Source: Paratinospora sagittata (lineage: Eukaryota > Streptophyta > Magnoliopsida > Ranunculales > Menispermaceae). From it: DNA of 64,000 nucleotides. Position 1 is the stretch's first letter; each line of letters opens with the position of its first letter. The position numbers and the translations under genes were made by a program. The stretch is from the NCBI GenBank assembly GCA_035771175.1, contig CM069610.1:23216501-23280500 (forward strand). The letters are read 5' to 3'. A model generated the notes under the pieces. It did no database searches and had not been told where the DNA came from. It saw nothing but the letters and a program-made list of their open reading frames with translations. Shown in pieces: positions 48,280 to 62,500 of this stretch.

Positions 48280-51200
48280 GCAAGTTAGATTGAGCTTTCC
48301 AAAGAGTTTTTCAAGAGAAGAAAGTATTGATTCTTGCATTTGTCAAAACAAGCTTCGATTAGAATCAAAATTGCAATCTGTCTTGATGATAACGTCGTTG
48401 ATCAGCAAGTTCTTCATTTTATCCCTTTTGTGCTTAGATTTGCTGAGGCTATCCATTGTTTTAAGTTGTAAGTATATGAAGTGCTCTCGGTAAGATAACA
48501 CAACAAAAAAAACACATCAATTTTCTTGCATCAAGAAGACATTAAACAATAGCTTTCGAAGTCTACAAAGATCAAGCTCGAAGAACGAAGACAAATCTCA
48601 TTCCTAAGTAAGGCATTAGTTTGATCTTTGGTGTGTAGGGTAACCTCTCGATCAATCTCAGCACTAAAACTCTGAAATCTGCAAAGTCTTCAAAATCACT
48701 TCGATATAGTATTTCATTTTGAAAAAATGTTTTCCGAAAGGTTTTAATCAAAATTTCAATGAGTTTTGAATTATTTAAAAGTTTTTAATCTTATACAATA
48801 TGTTTTGAGTTAATGGAATGGTTCTTGAGTGTCAAAATATTAATTTTACAAAAATAAGGCTATCCAGCAATTTGCCAAAATTTTCCTGAAGGCACTAGCG
48901 CACTATCAGTGTTGATAACACGCTGATAGGGCTCTATAACAAAACAGTTGTTTTTCTGAAAAATTGTTCATACCGCGCTATCCCCTTTAATACTTCGCTA
49001 CAAAGCAGTTGCCGTAATCTTTCCATTTTTAGTAAAATGGGCAATAGCGCGCTATAGGCCTCGATAACACGCTATCGGAAAGTTCCTAAAACTCGAGCTC
49101 TCGGGTTTGTGTATGTCGATCTGCTATAGCCTGCTATCTGTCAATTGAGAACATGATACACAACCCAATAGCACGTTATCCACGTCTGAGAAAAAAATCT
49201 GATAATTCTAACGAGAAAAATGTGGGCACTTCTGCTTGCTCGATTTTTCTGTCCTTATACAATTTCTCCAGGTTATCTTAATTGAAATATTCTCTACTAA
49301 CACGTAGATGATTCCCATTGTCTCGCACGCCCAAAACAACTTTAGATTAAACAATGTTTTGAATTCAAATCATTTTGTACCCTCTTGCCCTTTAACCCGC
49401 AACTTCTAATTTTATAAAACACTCATTCTCTGGTTTTCAAAAATACAACACACACGATTTTTGCAAGTTATATTGAGCTTTCCAAAGAGTTTTTCAAGAG
49501 AAGAAAGTATTGATTCTTGCATTTGTCAAAACAAGCTTCGAATAGAATCAAAATTGCAATCTGTCTTCATGATAACGTCGTCGTTGATCAGCAAGTCCTT
49601 CATTTTATCCCTTTTGTGCTTAGATTTGCAGAGGCTATCCATTATTTTACGTTGTAAGTATATGAAGTGGTCTCGGTAAGATAACACAACAAAAAAGAAC
49701 ACATCAATTGTCTTGCATCAAGAACACATCAAACAATAGCTTTCGAAGTCTACAAAGATCAAGCTCGAAGAACGAAGACATATCTCATGCCTAAGTAAGG
49801 CATTAGTTTGATCTTTGGTGTGTAGGGTAACCTCTCGATCAATCTCAGCACTAAAACTCTGAAATCTGCAAAGTCTTCAAAATCACTTCGATATAGTATT
49901 TCATTTTGAAAAAATGTTTTTCGAAAGGTTTTAATCAAAATTTCAATGAGTTTTGAATTATTTAAAAGTTTTTAATCTTATAGAATATGTTTTGAGTTAA
50001 TGGAATGGTTCTTGAGTGTCAAAATATTAATTTTACAAAAATTAGGCTATCCAGCAATTTGCCAAAATTTTCCTGAAGGCACTAGCGCACTATCAGTGTT
50101 GATAACACGCTGATAGGGAAATAACAAAACATTTGTTTTTCTAAAAAATTGTTCATACCGCGCAATCCCCTTTGATACTTCGCTATAAAGCAGTTGCCGT
50201 AATCTTTCCATTTCTAGTAAAATGGGCAATAGCGCGCTATAGGCCTTGATAACACGCTATCGGAAAGTTCGTAAAACTCGTGTTCTCGGGTTTGTGTATA
50301 TCGATCTGCTATAGCCTGCTATCTGTCAATTGAGAACATGTTACACAACCCAATAGCAGGCTATCCACGTCTAAGAAAAAAATATGATAATTCTAACGAG
50401 AAAAATGTGGGCACTTCTGCTTGCTCGATTTTTCTGTCCTTATACAATTTCTCCAGGTTATCTTAATTGAAATATTCTCTACTAACACCTAGATGATTCC
50501 CATTGTCTCGCACGCCCAAAACAACTTTCGATTAAACGATGTTTTGAATTCAAATCATTTTGTACTCTCTTGCCCTTTAACCCGCAACTTCTAATTTTAT
50601 AAAACACTCATTCTCTGATTTTCAAAAATACAACACACGATTTTTGCAAGTTAGATTGAGCTTTCCAAAGAGTTTTTCAAGAGAAGAAAGTATTGATTCT
50701 TGCATTTGTCAAAACAAGCTTCGAATAGAATCAAAATTGCAATCTGTCTTGATGATAACGTCGTTGATCAGCAAGTTCTTCATTTTATCCCTTTTGTGCT
50801 TAGATTTGCTGAGACTATCCATTGTTTTAAGTTGTAAGTATATGAAGTGCTCTCGGTAAGATAACACAACAAAAAAAAACACATCAATTGTCTTGCATCA
50901 AGAAGACATTAAACAATAGCTTTCGAAGTCTACAAAGATCAAGCTCGAAGAACGAAGACATATCTCATTCCTAAGTAAGGCATTAGTTTGATCTTTGGTG
51001 TGTAGGGTAACATCTCGATCAATCTCAGCACTAAAACTCTGAAATCTGCAAAGTCTTCAAAATCACTTCGATATAGTATTTCATTTTGAAAAAATGTTTT
51101 CCGAAAGGTTTTAATCAAAATTTCAATGAGTTTTGAATTATTTAAAAGTTTTTAATCTTATACAATATGTTTTGAGTTAATGGAATGGTTCTTGAGTGTC

Positions 51201-54200
51201 AAAATATTAATTTTACAAAAATAAGGCTATCCAGCAATTTGCCAAAATTTTCCTGAAGGCACTAGCGCACTATCAGTGTTGATAACACGCTGATAGGGAA
51301 ATAACAAAACATTTGTTTTTCTGAAAAATTGTTCATACCGCGCAATCCCCTTTGATACTTCGCTATAAAGCAGTTGCCGTAATCTTTCCATTTCTAGTAA
51401 AATGGGCAATAGCGCGCTATAGGCCTCGATAACACGCTATCGGAAAGTTCGTAAAACTCGTGCTCTCGGGTTTGTGTATATCGATCTGCTATAGCGTGCT
51501 ATCTGTCAATTGAGAACATGTTACACAACCCAATAGCACGCTATCCACGTCTAAGAAAAAAATATGATAATTCTAACGAGAAAAATGTGGGCACTTTTGC
51601 TTGCTCGATTTTTCTGTCCTTATACAATTTCTCCAGGTTATCTTAATTGAAATATTCTCTACTAACACGTAGATGATTCCAATTGTCTCGCACGCCCAAA
51701 ACAACTTTAGATTAAACAATGTTTTGAATTCAAATCATTTTGTACCCTCTTGCCCTTTGACCCGCAACTTCTAATTTTATAAAACACTCATTCTCTGATT
51801 TTCAAAAATACAACACAAACGATTTTTGCAAGTTATATTGAGCTTTCCAAAGAGTTTTTCAAGAGAAGAAAGTATTGATTCTTGCATTTGTCAAAACAAG
51901 CTTCGAATAGAATCAAAATTGCAATCTGTCTTCATGATAACGTCGTCGTTGATCAGCAAGTCCTTCATTTTATCCCTTTTGTGCTTAGATTTGCAGAGGC
52001 TATCCTTTATTTTACGTTGTAAGTATATGAAGTGGTCTCGGTAAGATAACACAACAAAAAAGAACACATCAATTGTCTTGCATCAAGAACACATCAAACA
52101 ATAGCTTTCGAAGTCTACAAAGATCAAGCTCGAAGAACGAAGACATATCTCATGCCTAAGTAAGGCATTAGTTTGATCTTTGGTGTGTAGGGTAACCTCT
52201 CGATCAATCTCAGCACTAAAACTCTGAAATCAGCAAAGTCTTCAAAATCACTTCGATATAGTATTTCATTTTGAAAAAATGTTTTCCGAAAGGTTTTAAT
52301 CAAAATTTCAATGAGTTTTGAATTATTTAAAAGTTTTTAATCTTATAGAATATGTTTTGAGTTAATGGAATGGTTCTTGAGTGTCAAAATATTAATTTTA
52401 CAAAAATAAGGCTATCCAGCAATTTGCCAAAATTTTCCTGAAGGCACTAGCGCACTATCAGTGTTGATAACACGCTGATAGGGAAATAACAAAACATTTG
52501 TTTTTCTGAAAAATTGTTCATACCGCGCAATCCCCTTTGATACTTCGCTATAAAGCAGTTGCCGTAATCTTTCCATTTCTAGTAAAATGGGCAATAGCGC
52601 GCTATAGGCCTCGATAACACGCTATCGGAAAGTTCGTAAAACTCGTGCTCTCGGGTTTGTGTATATCGATCTGCTATAGCCTGCTATCTGTCAATTGAGA
52701 ACATGTTACACAACCCAATAGCACGCTATCCACGTCTAAGAAAAAAATATGATAATTCTAACGAGAAAAATGTGGGCACTTCTGCTTGCTCGATTTTTCT
52801 GTCCTTATACAATTTCTCCAGGTTATCTTAATTGAAATATTCTCTACTAACACGTAGATGATTCCCTTTGTCTCGCACGCCCAAAACAACTTTAGATTAA
52901 ACAATGTTTTGAATTCAAATCATTTTGTACCCTCTTGCCCTTTAACCCGCAACTTCTAATTTTATAAAACACTCATTCTCTGATTTTCAAAAATACAACA
53001 CACGATTTTTGCAAGTTAGATTGAGCTTTCCAAAGAGTTTTTCAAGAGAAGAAAGTATTGATTCTTGCATTTGTCAAAACAAGCTTCGAATAGAATCAAA
53101 ATTGCAATCTGTCTTCATGATAACGTCGTCGTTGATCAGCAAGTCCTTCATTTTATCCCTTTTGTGCTTAGATTTGCAGAGGCTATCCATTATTTTACGT
53201 TGTAAGTATATGAAGTGGTCTCGGTAAGATAACACAACAAAAAAGAACACATCAATTGTCTTGCATCAAGAACACATCAAACAATAGCTTTCGAAGTCTA
53301 CAAAGATCAAGCTCGAAGAACGAAGACATATCTCATGCCTAAGTAAGGCATTAGTTTGATCTTTGGTGTGTAGGGTAACCTCTCGATCAATCTCAGCAAT
53401 AAAACTCTGAAATCTGCAAAGTCTTCAAAATCACTTCGATATAGTATTTAATTTTGAAAAAATGTTTTCCGAAAGGTTTTAATCAAAATTTCAATGAGTT
53501 TTGAATTATTTAAAAGTTTTTAATCTTATACAATATGTTTTGAGTTAATGGAATGGTTCTTGAGTGTCAAAATATTAATTTTACAAAAATAAGGCTATCC
53601 AGCAATTTGCCAAAATTTTCCTGAAGGCACTAGCGCACTATCAGTGTTGATAACACGCTGATAGGGTTCTATAACAAAACATTTGTTTTTCTGAAAAATT
53701 GTTCATACCGCGCTATCCCCTTTAATACTTCGCTATAAAGCAGTTGTCGTAATCTTTCCATTTTTAGTAAAATGGGCAATAGCGCGCTATAGGCCTCGAT
53801 AACACGCTATCGGAAAGTTCCTAAAACTCGAGCTCTCGGGTTTGTGTATGTCGATCTGCTATAGCCTGCTATCTGTCAATTGAGAACATGATAAACATCC
53901 CAATAGCACGTTATCCACGTCTGAGAAAAAAATCTGATAATTCTAACGAGAAAAATGTGGGCACTTCTGCTTGCTCGATTTTTCTGTCCTTATACAATTT
54001 CTCCAGGTTATCTTAATTGAAATATTCTCTACTAACACCTAGATGATTCCCATTGTCTCGCACGCCCAAAACAACTTTAGATTAAACAATGTTTTGAATT
54101 CAAATCATTTTGTACCCTCTTGCCCTTTAACCCGCAACTTCTAATTTTATAAAACACTCATTCTCTGGTTTTCAAAAATACAACACACACGATTTTTGCA

Positions 54201-56567
54201 AGTTATATTGAGCTTTCCAAAGAGTTTTTCAAGAGAATAATGTATTGATTCTTGCATTTGTCAAAACAAGCTTCGAATAGAATCAAAATTGCAATCTGTC
54301 TTCATGATAACGTCGTCGTTGATCAGCAAGTCCTTCATTTTATCCCTTTTGCGCTTAGATTTGCAGAGGCTATCCATTGTTTTAAGTTGTAAGTATATGA
54401 AGTGGTCTCGGTAAGATAACACAACAAAAAAGAACACATCAATTGTCTTGCATCAAGAACACATCAAACAATAGCTTTCGAAGTCTACAAAAATCAAGCT
54501 CGAAGAACGAAGACATATCTCATGCCTAAGTAAGGCATTAGTTTGATCTTTGGTCTGCAGGGTAACCTCTCGATCAATCTCAGCACTAAAACTCTGAAAT
54601 CTGCAAAGTCTTCAAAATCACTTCGATATAGTATTTCATTTTGAAAAAATGTTTTCCGAAAGGTTTTAAGCAAAATTTCAATGAGTTTTGAATTATTTAA
54701 AAGTTTTTAATCTTATAGAATATGTTTTGATTTAATGGAATGGTTCTTGAGTGTCAAAATATTAATTTTACAAAAATAAGGCTATCCAGCAATTTGCCAA
54801 AATTTTCCTGAAGGCACTAGCGCACTATCAGTGTTGATAACACGCTGATAGGGAAATAACAAAACATTTGTTTTTCTGAAAAATTGTTCATACCGCGCAA
54901 TCCCCTTTGATACTTCGCTATAAAGCAGTTGCCGTAATCTTTCCATTTCTAGTAAAACGGGCAATAGCGCGCTATAGGCCTCGATAACACGCTATCGGAA
55001 AGTTCGTAAAACTCATGCTCTCGGGTTTGTGTATATCGATCTGCTATAGCCTGCTATCTGTCAATTGAGAACATGTTACACAACCCAATAGCACGCTATC
55101 CACGTCTAAGAAAAAAATATGATAATTCTAACGAGAAAAATGTGGGCACTTCTGCTTGCTCGATTTTTCTGTCCTTATACAATTTCTCCAGGTTATCTTA
55201 ATTGAAATATTCTCTACTAACACGTAGATGATTCCCTTTGTCTCGCACGCCCAAAACAACTTTAGATTAAACAATGTTTTGAATTCAAATCATTTTGTAC
55301 CCTCTTGCCCTTTAACCCGCAACTTCTAATTTTATAAAACACTCATTCTCTAATTTTCAAAAATACAACACACGATTTTTGCAAGTTAGATTGAGCTTTC
55401 CAAAGAGTTTTTCAAGAGAAGAAAGTATTGATTCTTGCATTTGTCAAAACAAGCTTCGAATAGAATCAAAATTGCAATCTGTCTTCATGATAACGTCGTC
55501 GTTGATCAGCAAGTCCTTCATTTTATCCCTTTTGTGCTTAGATTTGCAGAGGCTATCCATTATTTTACGTTGTAAGTATATGAAGTGGTCTCGGTAAGAT
55601 AACACAACAAAAAAGAACACATCAATTGTCTTGCATCAAGAACACATCAAACAATAGCTTTCGAAGTCTACAAAGATCAAGCTCGAAGAACGAAGACATA
55701 TCTCATGCCTAAGTAAGGCATTAGTTTGATCTTTGGTGTGTAGGGTAACCTCTCGATCAATCTCAGCAATAAAACTCTGAAATCTGCAAAGTCTTCAAAA
55801 TCACTTCGATATAGTATTTCATTTTGAAAAAATGTTTTCCGAAAGGTTTTAATCAAAATTTCAATGAGTTTTGAATTATTTAAAAGTTTTTAATCTTATA
55901 CAATATGTTTTGAGTTAATGGAATGGTTCTTGAGTGTCAAAATATTAATTTTACAAAAATAAGGCTATCCAGCAATTTGCCAAAATTTTCCTGAAGGCAC
56001 TAGCGCACTATCAGTGTTGATAACACGCTGATAGGGTTCTATAACAAAACATTTGTTTTTCTGAAAAATTGTTCATACCGCGCTATCCCCTTTAATACTT
56101 CGCTATAAAGCAGTTGTCGTAATCTTTCCATTTTTAGTAAAATGGGCAATAGCGCGCTATAGGCCTCGATAACACGCTATCGGAAAGTTCCTAAAACTCG
56201 AGCTCTCGGGTTTGTGTATGTCGATCTGCTATAGCCTGCTATCTGTCAATTGAGAACATGATAAACATCCCAATAGCACGTTATCCACGTCTGAGAAAAA
56301 AATATGATAATTCTAACGAGAAAAATGTGGGCACTTCTGCTTGCTCGATTTTTCTGTCCTTATACAATTTCTCCAGGTTATCTTAATTGAAATATTCTCT
56401 ACTAACACCTAGATGATTCCCATTGTCTCGCACGCCCAAAACAACTTTAGATTAAACAATGTTTTGAATTCAAATCATTTTGTACCCTCTTGCCCTTTAA
56501 TCCGCAACTTCTAATTTTATAAAACACTCATTCTCTGGTTTTCAAAAATACAACACACACGATTTTT
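48280..56567 (+). repeat. Satellite block E, mixed dimer-like arrangement (~2366 bp)
   Basis: Monomers at 48280 and 50646 share TTTGCTGAG and GTGCTCTCGG; those at 49463 and 51828 share TTATTTTACGTTG and a TATATTGAGC start. Monomers at 53011 and 55381 form another near-identical pair. The monomer at 54198 matches the one at 47095, seven kilobases away, in GAATAATGTATTG, TTTTAAGCAAAA and GATAGGGAAATAAC. The order is consistent with local duplications rather than one uniform unit. Confidence 0.75.
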
Positions 56568-59500
56568 TCAAGTTATATTGAGCTTTCCAAAGAGTTTTTC
56601 AAGAGAAGAAAATATTGATTCTTGCATTTGTCAAAACAAGCTTCGAATAGAATCAAAATTGCAATCTGTCTTCATGATAACGTCGTCGTTGATCAGCAAG
56701 TCCTTCATTTTATCCCTTTTGTGCTTAGATTTGCAGAGGCTATCCATTATTTTACGTTGTAAGTATATGAAGTGGTCTCGGTAAGATAACACAACAAAAA
56801 AAAACACATCAATTGTCTTGCATCAAGAAGACATCAAACAATAGCTTCCGAAGTCTACAAAGATCAAGCTCGAAGAACGAAGACATATCTCATGCCTAAG
56901 TAAGGCATTAGTTTGATCTTTGGTGTGTAGGGTAACCTCTCGATCAATCTCACAACTAAAACTCTGAAATCTGCAAAGTCTTCAAAATCACTTCGATATA
57001 GTATTTCATTTTGAAAAAATGTTTTCCGAAAGGTTTTAATCATAATTTCAATGAGTTTTGAATTATTTAAAAGTTTTTAATCTTATACAATATGTTTTGA
57101 GTTAATGGAATGGTTCTTGAGTGTCAAAATATTAATTGTTAAAAAATAGGCTATTCAGCAATTTGCCAAAATTTTCCTGAAGGCACTAGCGCACTATCAG
57201 TGTTGATAACACGCTGATAGGGTTCTATAATAAAACATTTGTTTTTCTGAAAAATTGTCTATAGCGCGCTATCCCCTTTGATACTTCGCTATAAAGCTGT
57301 TGCCGTGATCTTTCCATTTTTAGCAAAATGGGCAATAGCGCGCTATAGGCCTCGATAACACGCTATCGGAAAGTCCGTAAAACTCAAGCTCTCGGGTTTG
57401 TGTATATCGATCTGCTATAGCCTGCTATCTGTCAATTGAGAACATGATACACAACCCAATAGCACGCTATCCACGTCTGAGAAAAAATCTGATATTTCTA
57501 ACGAGAAAAATGTGGGCACCTCTGCTTGCTCGATTTTTCTATTCCTTATACAATTTCTCCAGGTTATCTTAATTGAAATATTCTCTATGAACACCTAGAT
57601 GATTCCCATTGTCTCGCACGCCCAAAACAACTTTAGATTAAACAATGTTTCGAATTCAAATCATTTTGTACTCTCTTGCCCTTTAACCCGCAACTTCTAA
57701 TTTTATAAAACACTCATTCTCTGATTTTCAAAAATACAACACACACGATTTTTGCAAGTTAGATTGAGCTTTCCAAAGAGTTTTTCAAGAGAAGAAAGTA
57801 TTGATTCTTGCATTTGTCAAAACATGCTTCGAATAGAATCAAAATTGCAATCTGTCTTGATGATAACGTCGTTGATCAGCAAGTTCTTCATTTTATCCCT
57901 TTTGTGCTTAGATTTGCAGAGGCTATCCATTGTTTTAAGTTGTAAGTATATATGAAGTAGTCTCGGTAAGATAACACAACAAAAAAGAACACATCAATTG
58001 TCTTGCATCAAGAACACATCAAACAATAGCTTTCGAAGTCTACAAAGATCAAGCTCGAAGAACGAAGACATATCTCATGCCTAAGTAAGGCATTAGTTTG
58101 ATCTTTGGTGTGTAGGGTAACCTCTCGATCAATCTCAGCACTAAAACTCTGAAATCTGCAAAGTCTTCAAAATCACTTCGATATAGTATTTCATTTTGAA
58201 AAGATGTTTTCCGAAAGGTTTTAATCAAAATTTCAATGAGTTTTGAATTATTTAAAAGTTTTTAATCTTATAGAATATGTTTTGAGTTAATGGAATGGTT
58301 CTTGAGTGTCAAAATATTAATTTTACAAAAATAAGGCTATCCAGCAATTTGCCAAAATTTTCCTGAAGGCACTAGCGCACTATCAGTGTTGATAACACGC
58401 TGATAGGGAAATAACAAAACATTTGTTTTCTTGAAAATTGTTCATACCGCGTTATCCCCTTTGATACTTCGCTATAAAGCAGTTGCCGTAATCTTTCCAT
58501 TTCTAGTAAAATGGGCAATAGCGCGCTATAGGCCTCGATAACACGCTATCGGAAAGTTCGTGAAACTCGTGCTCTCGGGTTTGTGTATATCGATCTGCTA
58601 TAGCCTGCTATCTGTCAATTGAGAACATGTTACACAACCCAATAGCACGCTATCCACGTCTAAGAAAAAAATATGATAATTCTAACGAGAAAAATGTGGG
58701 CACTTCTGCTTGCTCGATTTTTCTGTCCTTATACAATTTCTCCAGGTTATCTTAATTGAAATATTCTCTACTAACGCCGAGATGATTCCCATTGTCTCGC
58801 ACGCCCAAAACAACTTTAGATTAAACAATGTTTTGAATTCAAATCATTTTGTACCCTCTTGCCCTTTAACCCGCAACTTCTAATTTTATAAAACACTCAT
58901 TCTCTGGTTTTCAAAAATACAACACACACGATTTTTTCAAGTTATATTGAGCTTTCCAAAGAGTTTTTCAAGAGAAGAAAGTATTGATTCTTGCATTTGT
59001 CAAAACAAGCTTCGAATAGAATCAAAATTGCAATCTGTCTTCATGATAACGTCGTCGTTGATCAGCAAGTCCTTCATTTTATCCCTTTTGTGCTTAGATT
59101 TGCTGAGGTTATCCATTTTTTTAAGTTGTAAGTATATGAAGTGGTCTCGGTAAGATAACACAACAAAAAAAAACACATCAATTGTCTTGCATCAAGAAGA
59201 CATCAAACAATAGCTTTCGAAGTCTACAAAGATCAAGCTCGAAGAACGAAGACATATCTCATGCCTAAGTAAGGCATTAGTTTGATCTTTGGTGTGTAGG
59301 GTAACCTCTCGATCAATCTCAGCACTAAAACTCTGAAATCTGCAAAGTCTTCAAAATCACTTCGATATAGTATTTCATTTTGAAAAAATGTTTTCCGAAA
59401 GGTTTTAATCATAATTTCAATGAGTTTTGAATTATTTAAAAGTTTTTAATCTTATACAATTTGTTTTGAGTTAATGGAATGGTTCTTGAGTGCCAAAATA

Positions 59501-62500
59501 TTAATTGTTAAAAAATAGGCTATCCAGCAATTTGCCAAAATTTTCCTGAAGCCACTAGCGCACTATCAGTGTTGATAACACGCTGATAGGGTTCTATAAC
59601 AAAACAGTTGTTTTTCTGAAAAATTGTCTATAGCGCGCTATCCCCTTTGATACTTCGCTATAAAGCTGTTGCCGTAATCTTTCCATTTTTAGGAAAATGG
59701 GCAATAGCGCGCTATAGGCCTCGATAACACGCTATCGGAAAGTTCCTAAAACTCGAGCTCTCGGGTTTGTGTATGTCGATCTGCTATAGCCTGCTATCTG
59801 TCAATTGAGAACATGATACACAACCCAATAGCACGTTATCCACGTCTGAGAAAAAAATCTGATATTTCTAACGAGAAAAATGTGGGCACTTCTGCTTGCT
59901 CGATTTTTCTGTCCTTATACAATTTCTCCAGGTTATCTTAATTGAAATATTCTCCACTAACACGTAGATGATTCCCATTGTCTCGCACGCCCAAAACAAC
60001 TTTAGATTAAACAATGTTTTTAATTCAAATCATTTTGTACCCTCTTGCCCTTTAACCCGCAACTTCTAATTTTATAAAACACTCATTCTCTGGTTTTCAA
60101 AAATACAACACACACGATTTTTTCAAGTTATATTGAGCTTTCCAAAGAGTTTTTCAAGAGAAGAAAGTATTGATTCTTGCATTTGTCAAAACAAGCTTCG
60201 AATAGAATCAAAATTGCAATCTGTCTTCATGATAACGTCGTCGTTGATCAGCAAGTCCTTCATTTTATCCCTTTTGTGCTTAGATTTGCTGAGGCTATCC
60301 ATTATTTTACGTTGTAAGTATATGAAGTGGTCTCGGTAAGATAACACAACAAAAAAAAACACATCAATTGTCTTGCATCAAGAAGACATCAAACAATAGC
60401 TTCCGAAGTCTACAAAGATCAAGCTCGAAGAACGAAGACATATCTCATGCCTAAGTAAGGCATTAGTTTGATCTTTGGTGTGTAGGGTAACCTCTCGATC
60501 AATCTCACAACTAAAACTCTGAAATCTGCAAAGTCTTCAAAATCACTTCGATATAGTATTTCATTTTGAAAAAATGTTTTCCGAAAGGTTTTAATCATAA
60601 TTTCAATGAGTTTTGAATTATTTAAAAGTTTTTAATCTTATACAATATGTTTTGAGTTAATGGAATGGTTCTTGAGTGTCAAAATATTAATTGTTAAAAA
60701 ATAGGCTATTCAGCAATTTGCCAAAATTTTCCTGAAGGCACTAGCGCACTATCAGTGTTGATAACACGCTGATAGGGTTCTATAATAAAACATTTGTTTT
60801 TCTGAAAAATTGTCTATAGCGCGCTATCCCCTTTGATACTTCGCTATAAAGCTGTTGCCGTGATCTTTCCATTTTTAGCAAAATGGGCAATAGCGCGCTA
60901 TAGGCCTCGATAACACGCTATCGGAAAGTCCGTAAAACTCAAGCTCTCGGGTTTGTGTATATCGATCTGCTATAGCCTGCTATCTGTCAATTGAGAACAT
61001 GATACACAACCCAATAGCACGCTATCCACGTCTGAGAAAAAATCTGATATTTCTAACGAGAAAAATGTGGGCACCTCTGCTTGCTCGATTTTTCTATTCC
61101 TTATACAATTTCTCCAGGTTATCTTAATTGAAATATTCTCTATGAACACCTAGATGATTCCCATTGTCTCGCACGCCCAAAACAACTTTAGATTAAACAA
61201 TGTTTCGAATTCAAATCATTTTGTACTCTCTTGCCCTTTAACCCGCAACTTCTAATTTTATAAAACACTCATTCTCTGATTTTCAAAAATACAACACACA
61301 CGATTTTTGCAAGTTAGATTGAGCTTTCCAAAGAGTTTTTCAAGAGAAGAAAGTATTGATTCTTGCATTTGTCAAAACATGCTTCGAATAGAATCAAAAT
61401 TGCAATCTGTCTTGATGATAACGTCGTTGATCAGCAAGTTCTTCATTTTATCCCTTTTGTGCTTAGATTTGCAGAGGCTATCCATTGTTTTAAGTTGTAA
61501 GTATATATGAAGTAGTCTCGGTAAGATAACACAACAAAAAAGAACACATCAATTGTCTTGCATCAAGAACACATCAAACAATAGCTTTCGAAGTCTACAA
61601 AGATCAAGCTCGAAGAACGAAGACATATCTCATGCCTAAGTAAGGCATTAGTTTGATCTTTGGTGTGTAGGGTAACCTCTCGATCAATCTCAGCACTAAA
61701 ACTCTGAAATCTGCAAAGTCTTCAAAATCACTTCGATATAGTATTTCATTTTGAAAAGATGTTTTCCGAAAGGTTTTAATCAAAATTTCAATGAGTTTTG
61801 AATTATTTAAAAGTTTTTAATCTTATAGAATATGTTTTGAGTTAATGGAATGGTTCTTGAGTGTCAAAATATTAATTTTACAAAAATAAGGCTATCCAGC
61901 AATTTGCCAAAATTTTCCTGAAGGCACTAGCGCACTATCAGTGTTGATAACACGCTGATAGGGAAATAACAAAACATTTGTTTTTTTGAAAATTGTTCAT
62001 ACCGCGTTATCCCCTTTGATACTTCGCTATAAAGCAGTTGCCGTAATCTTTCCATTTCTAGTAAAATGGGCAATAGCGCGCTATAGGCCTCGATAACACG
62101 CTATCGGAAAGTTCGTGAAACTCGTGCTCTCGGGTTTGTGTATATCGATCTGCTATAGCCTGCTATCTGTCAATTGAGAACATGTTACACAACCCAATAG
62201 CACGCTATCCACGTCTAAGAAAAAAATATGATAATTCTAACGAGAAAAATGTGGGCACTTCTGCTTGCTCGATTTTTCTGTCCTTATACAATTTCTCCAG
62301 GTTATCTTAATTGAAATATTCTCTACTAACGCCGAGATGATTCCCATTGTCTCGCACGCCCAAAACAACTTTAGATTAAACAATGTTTTGAATTCAAATC
62401 ATTTTGTACCCTCTTGCCCTTTAACCCGCAACTTCTAATTTTATAAAACACTCATTCTCTGGTTTTCAAAAATACAACACACACGATTTTTTCAAGTTAT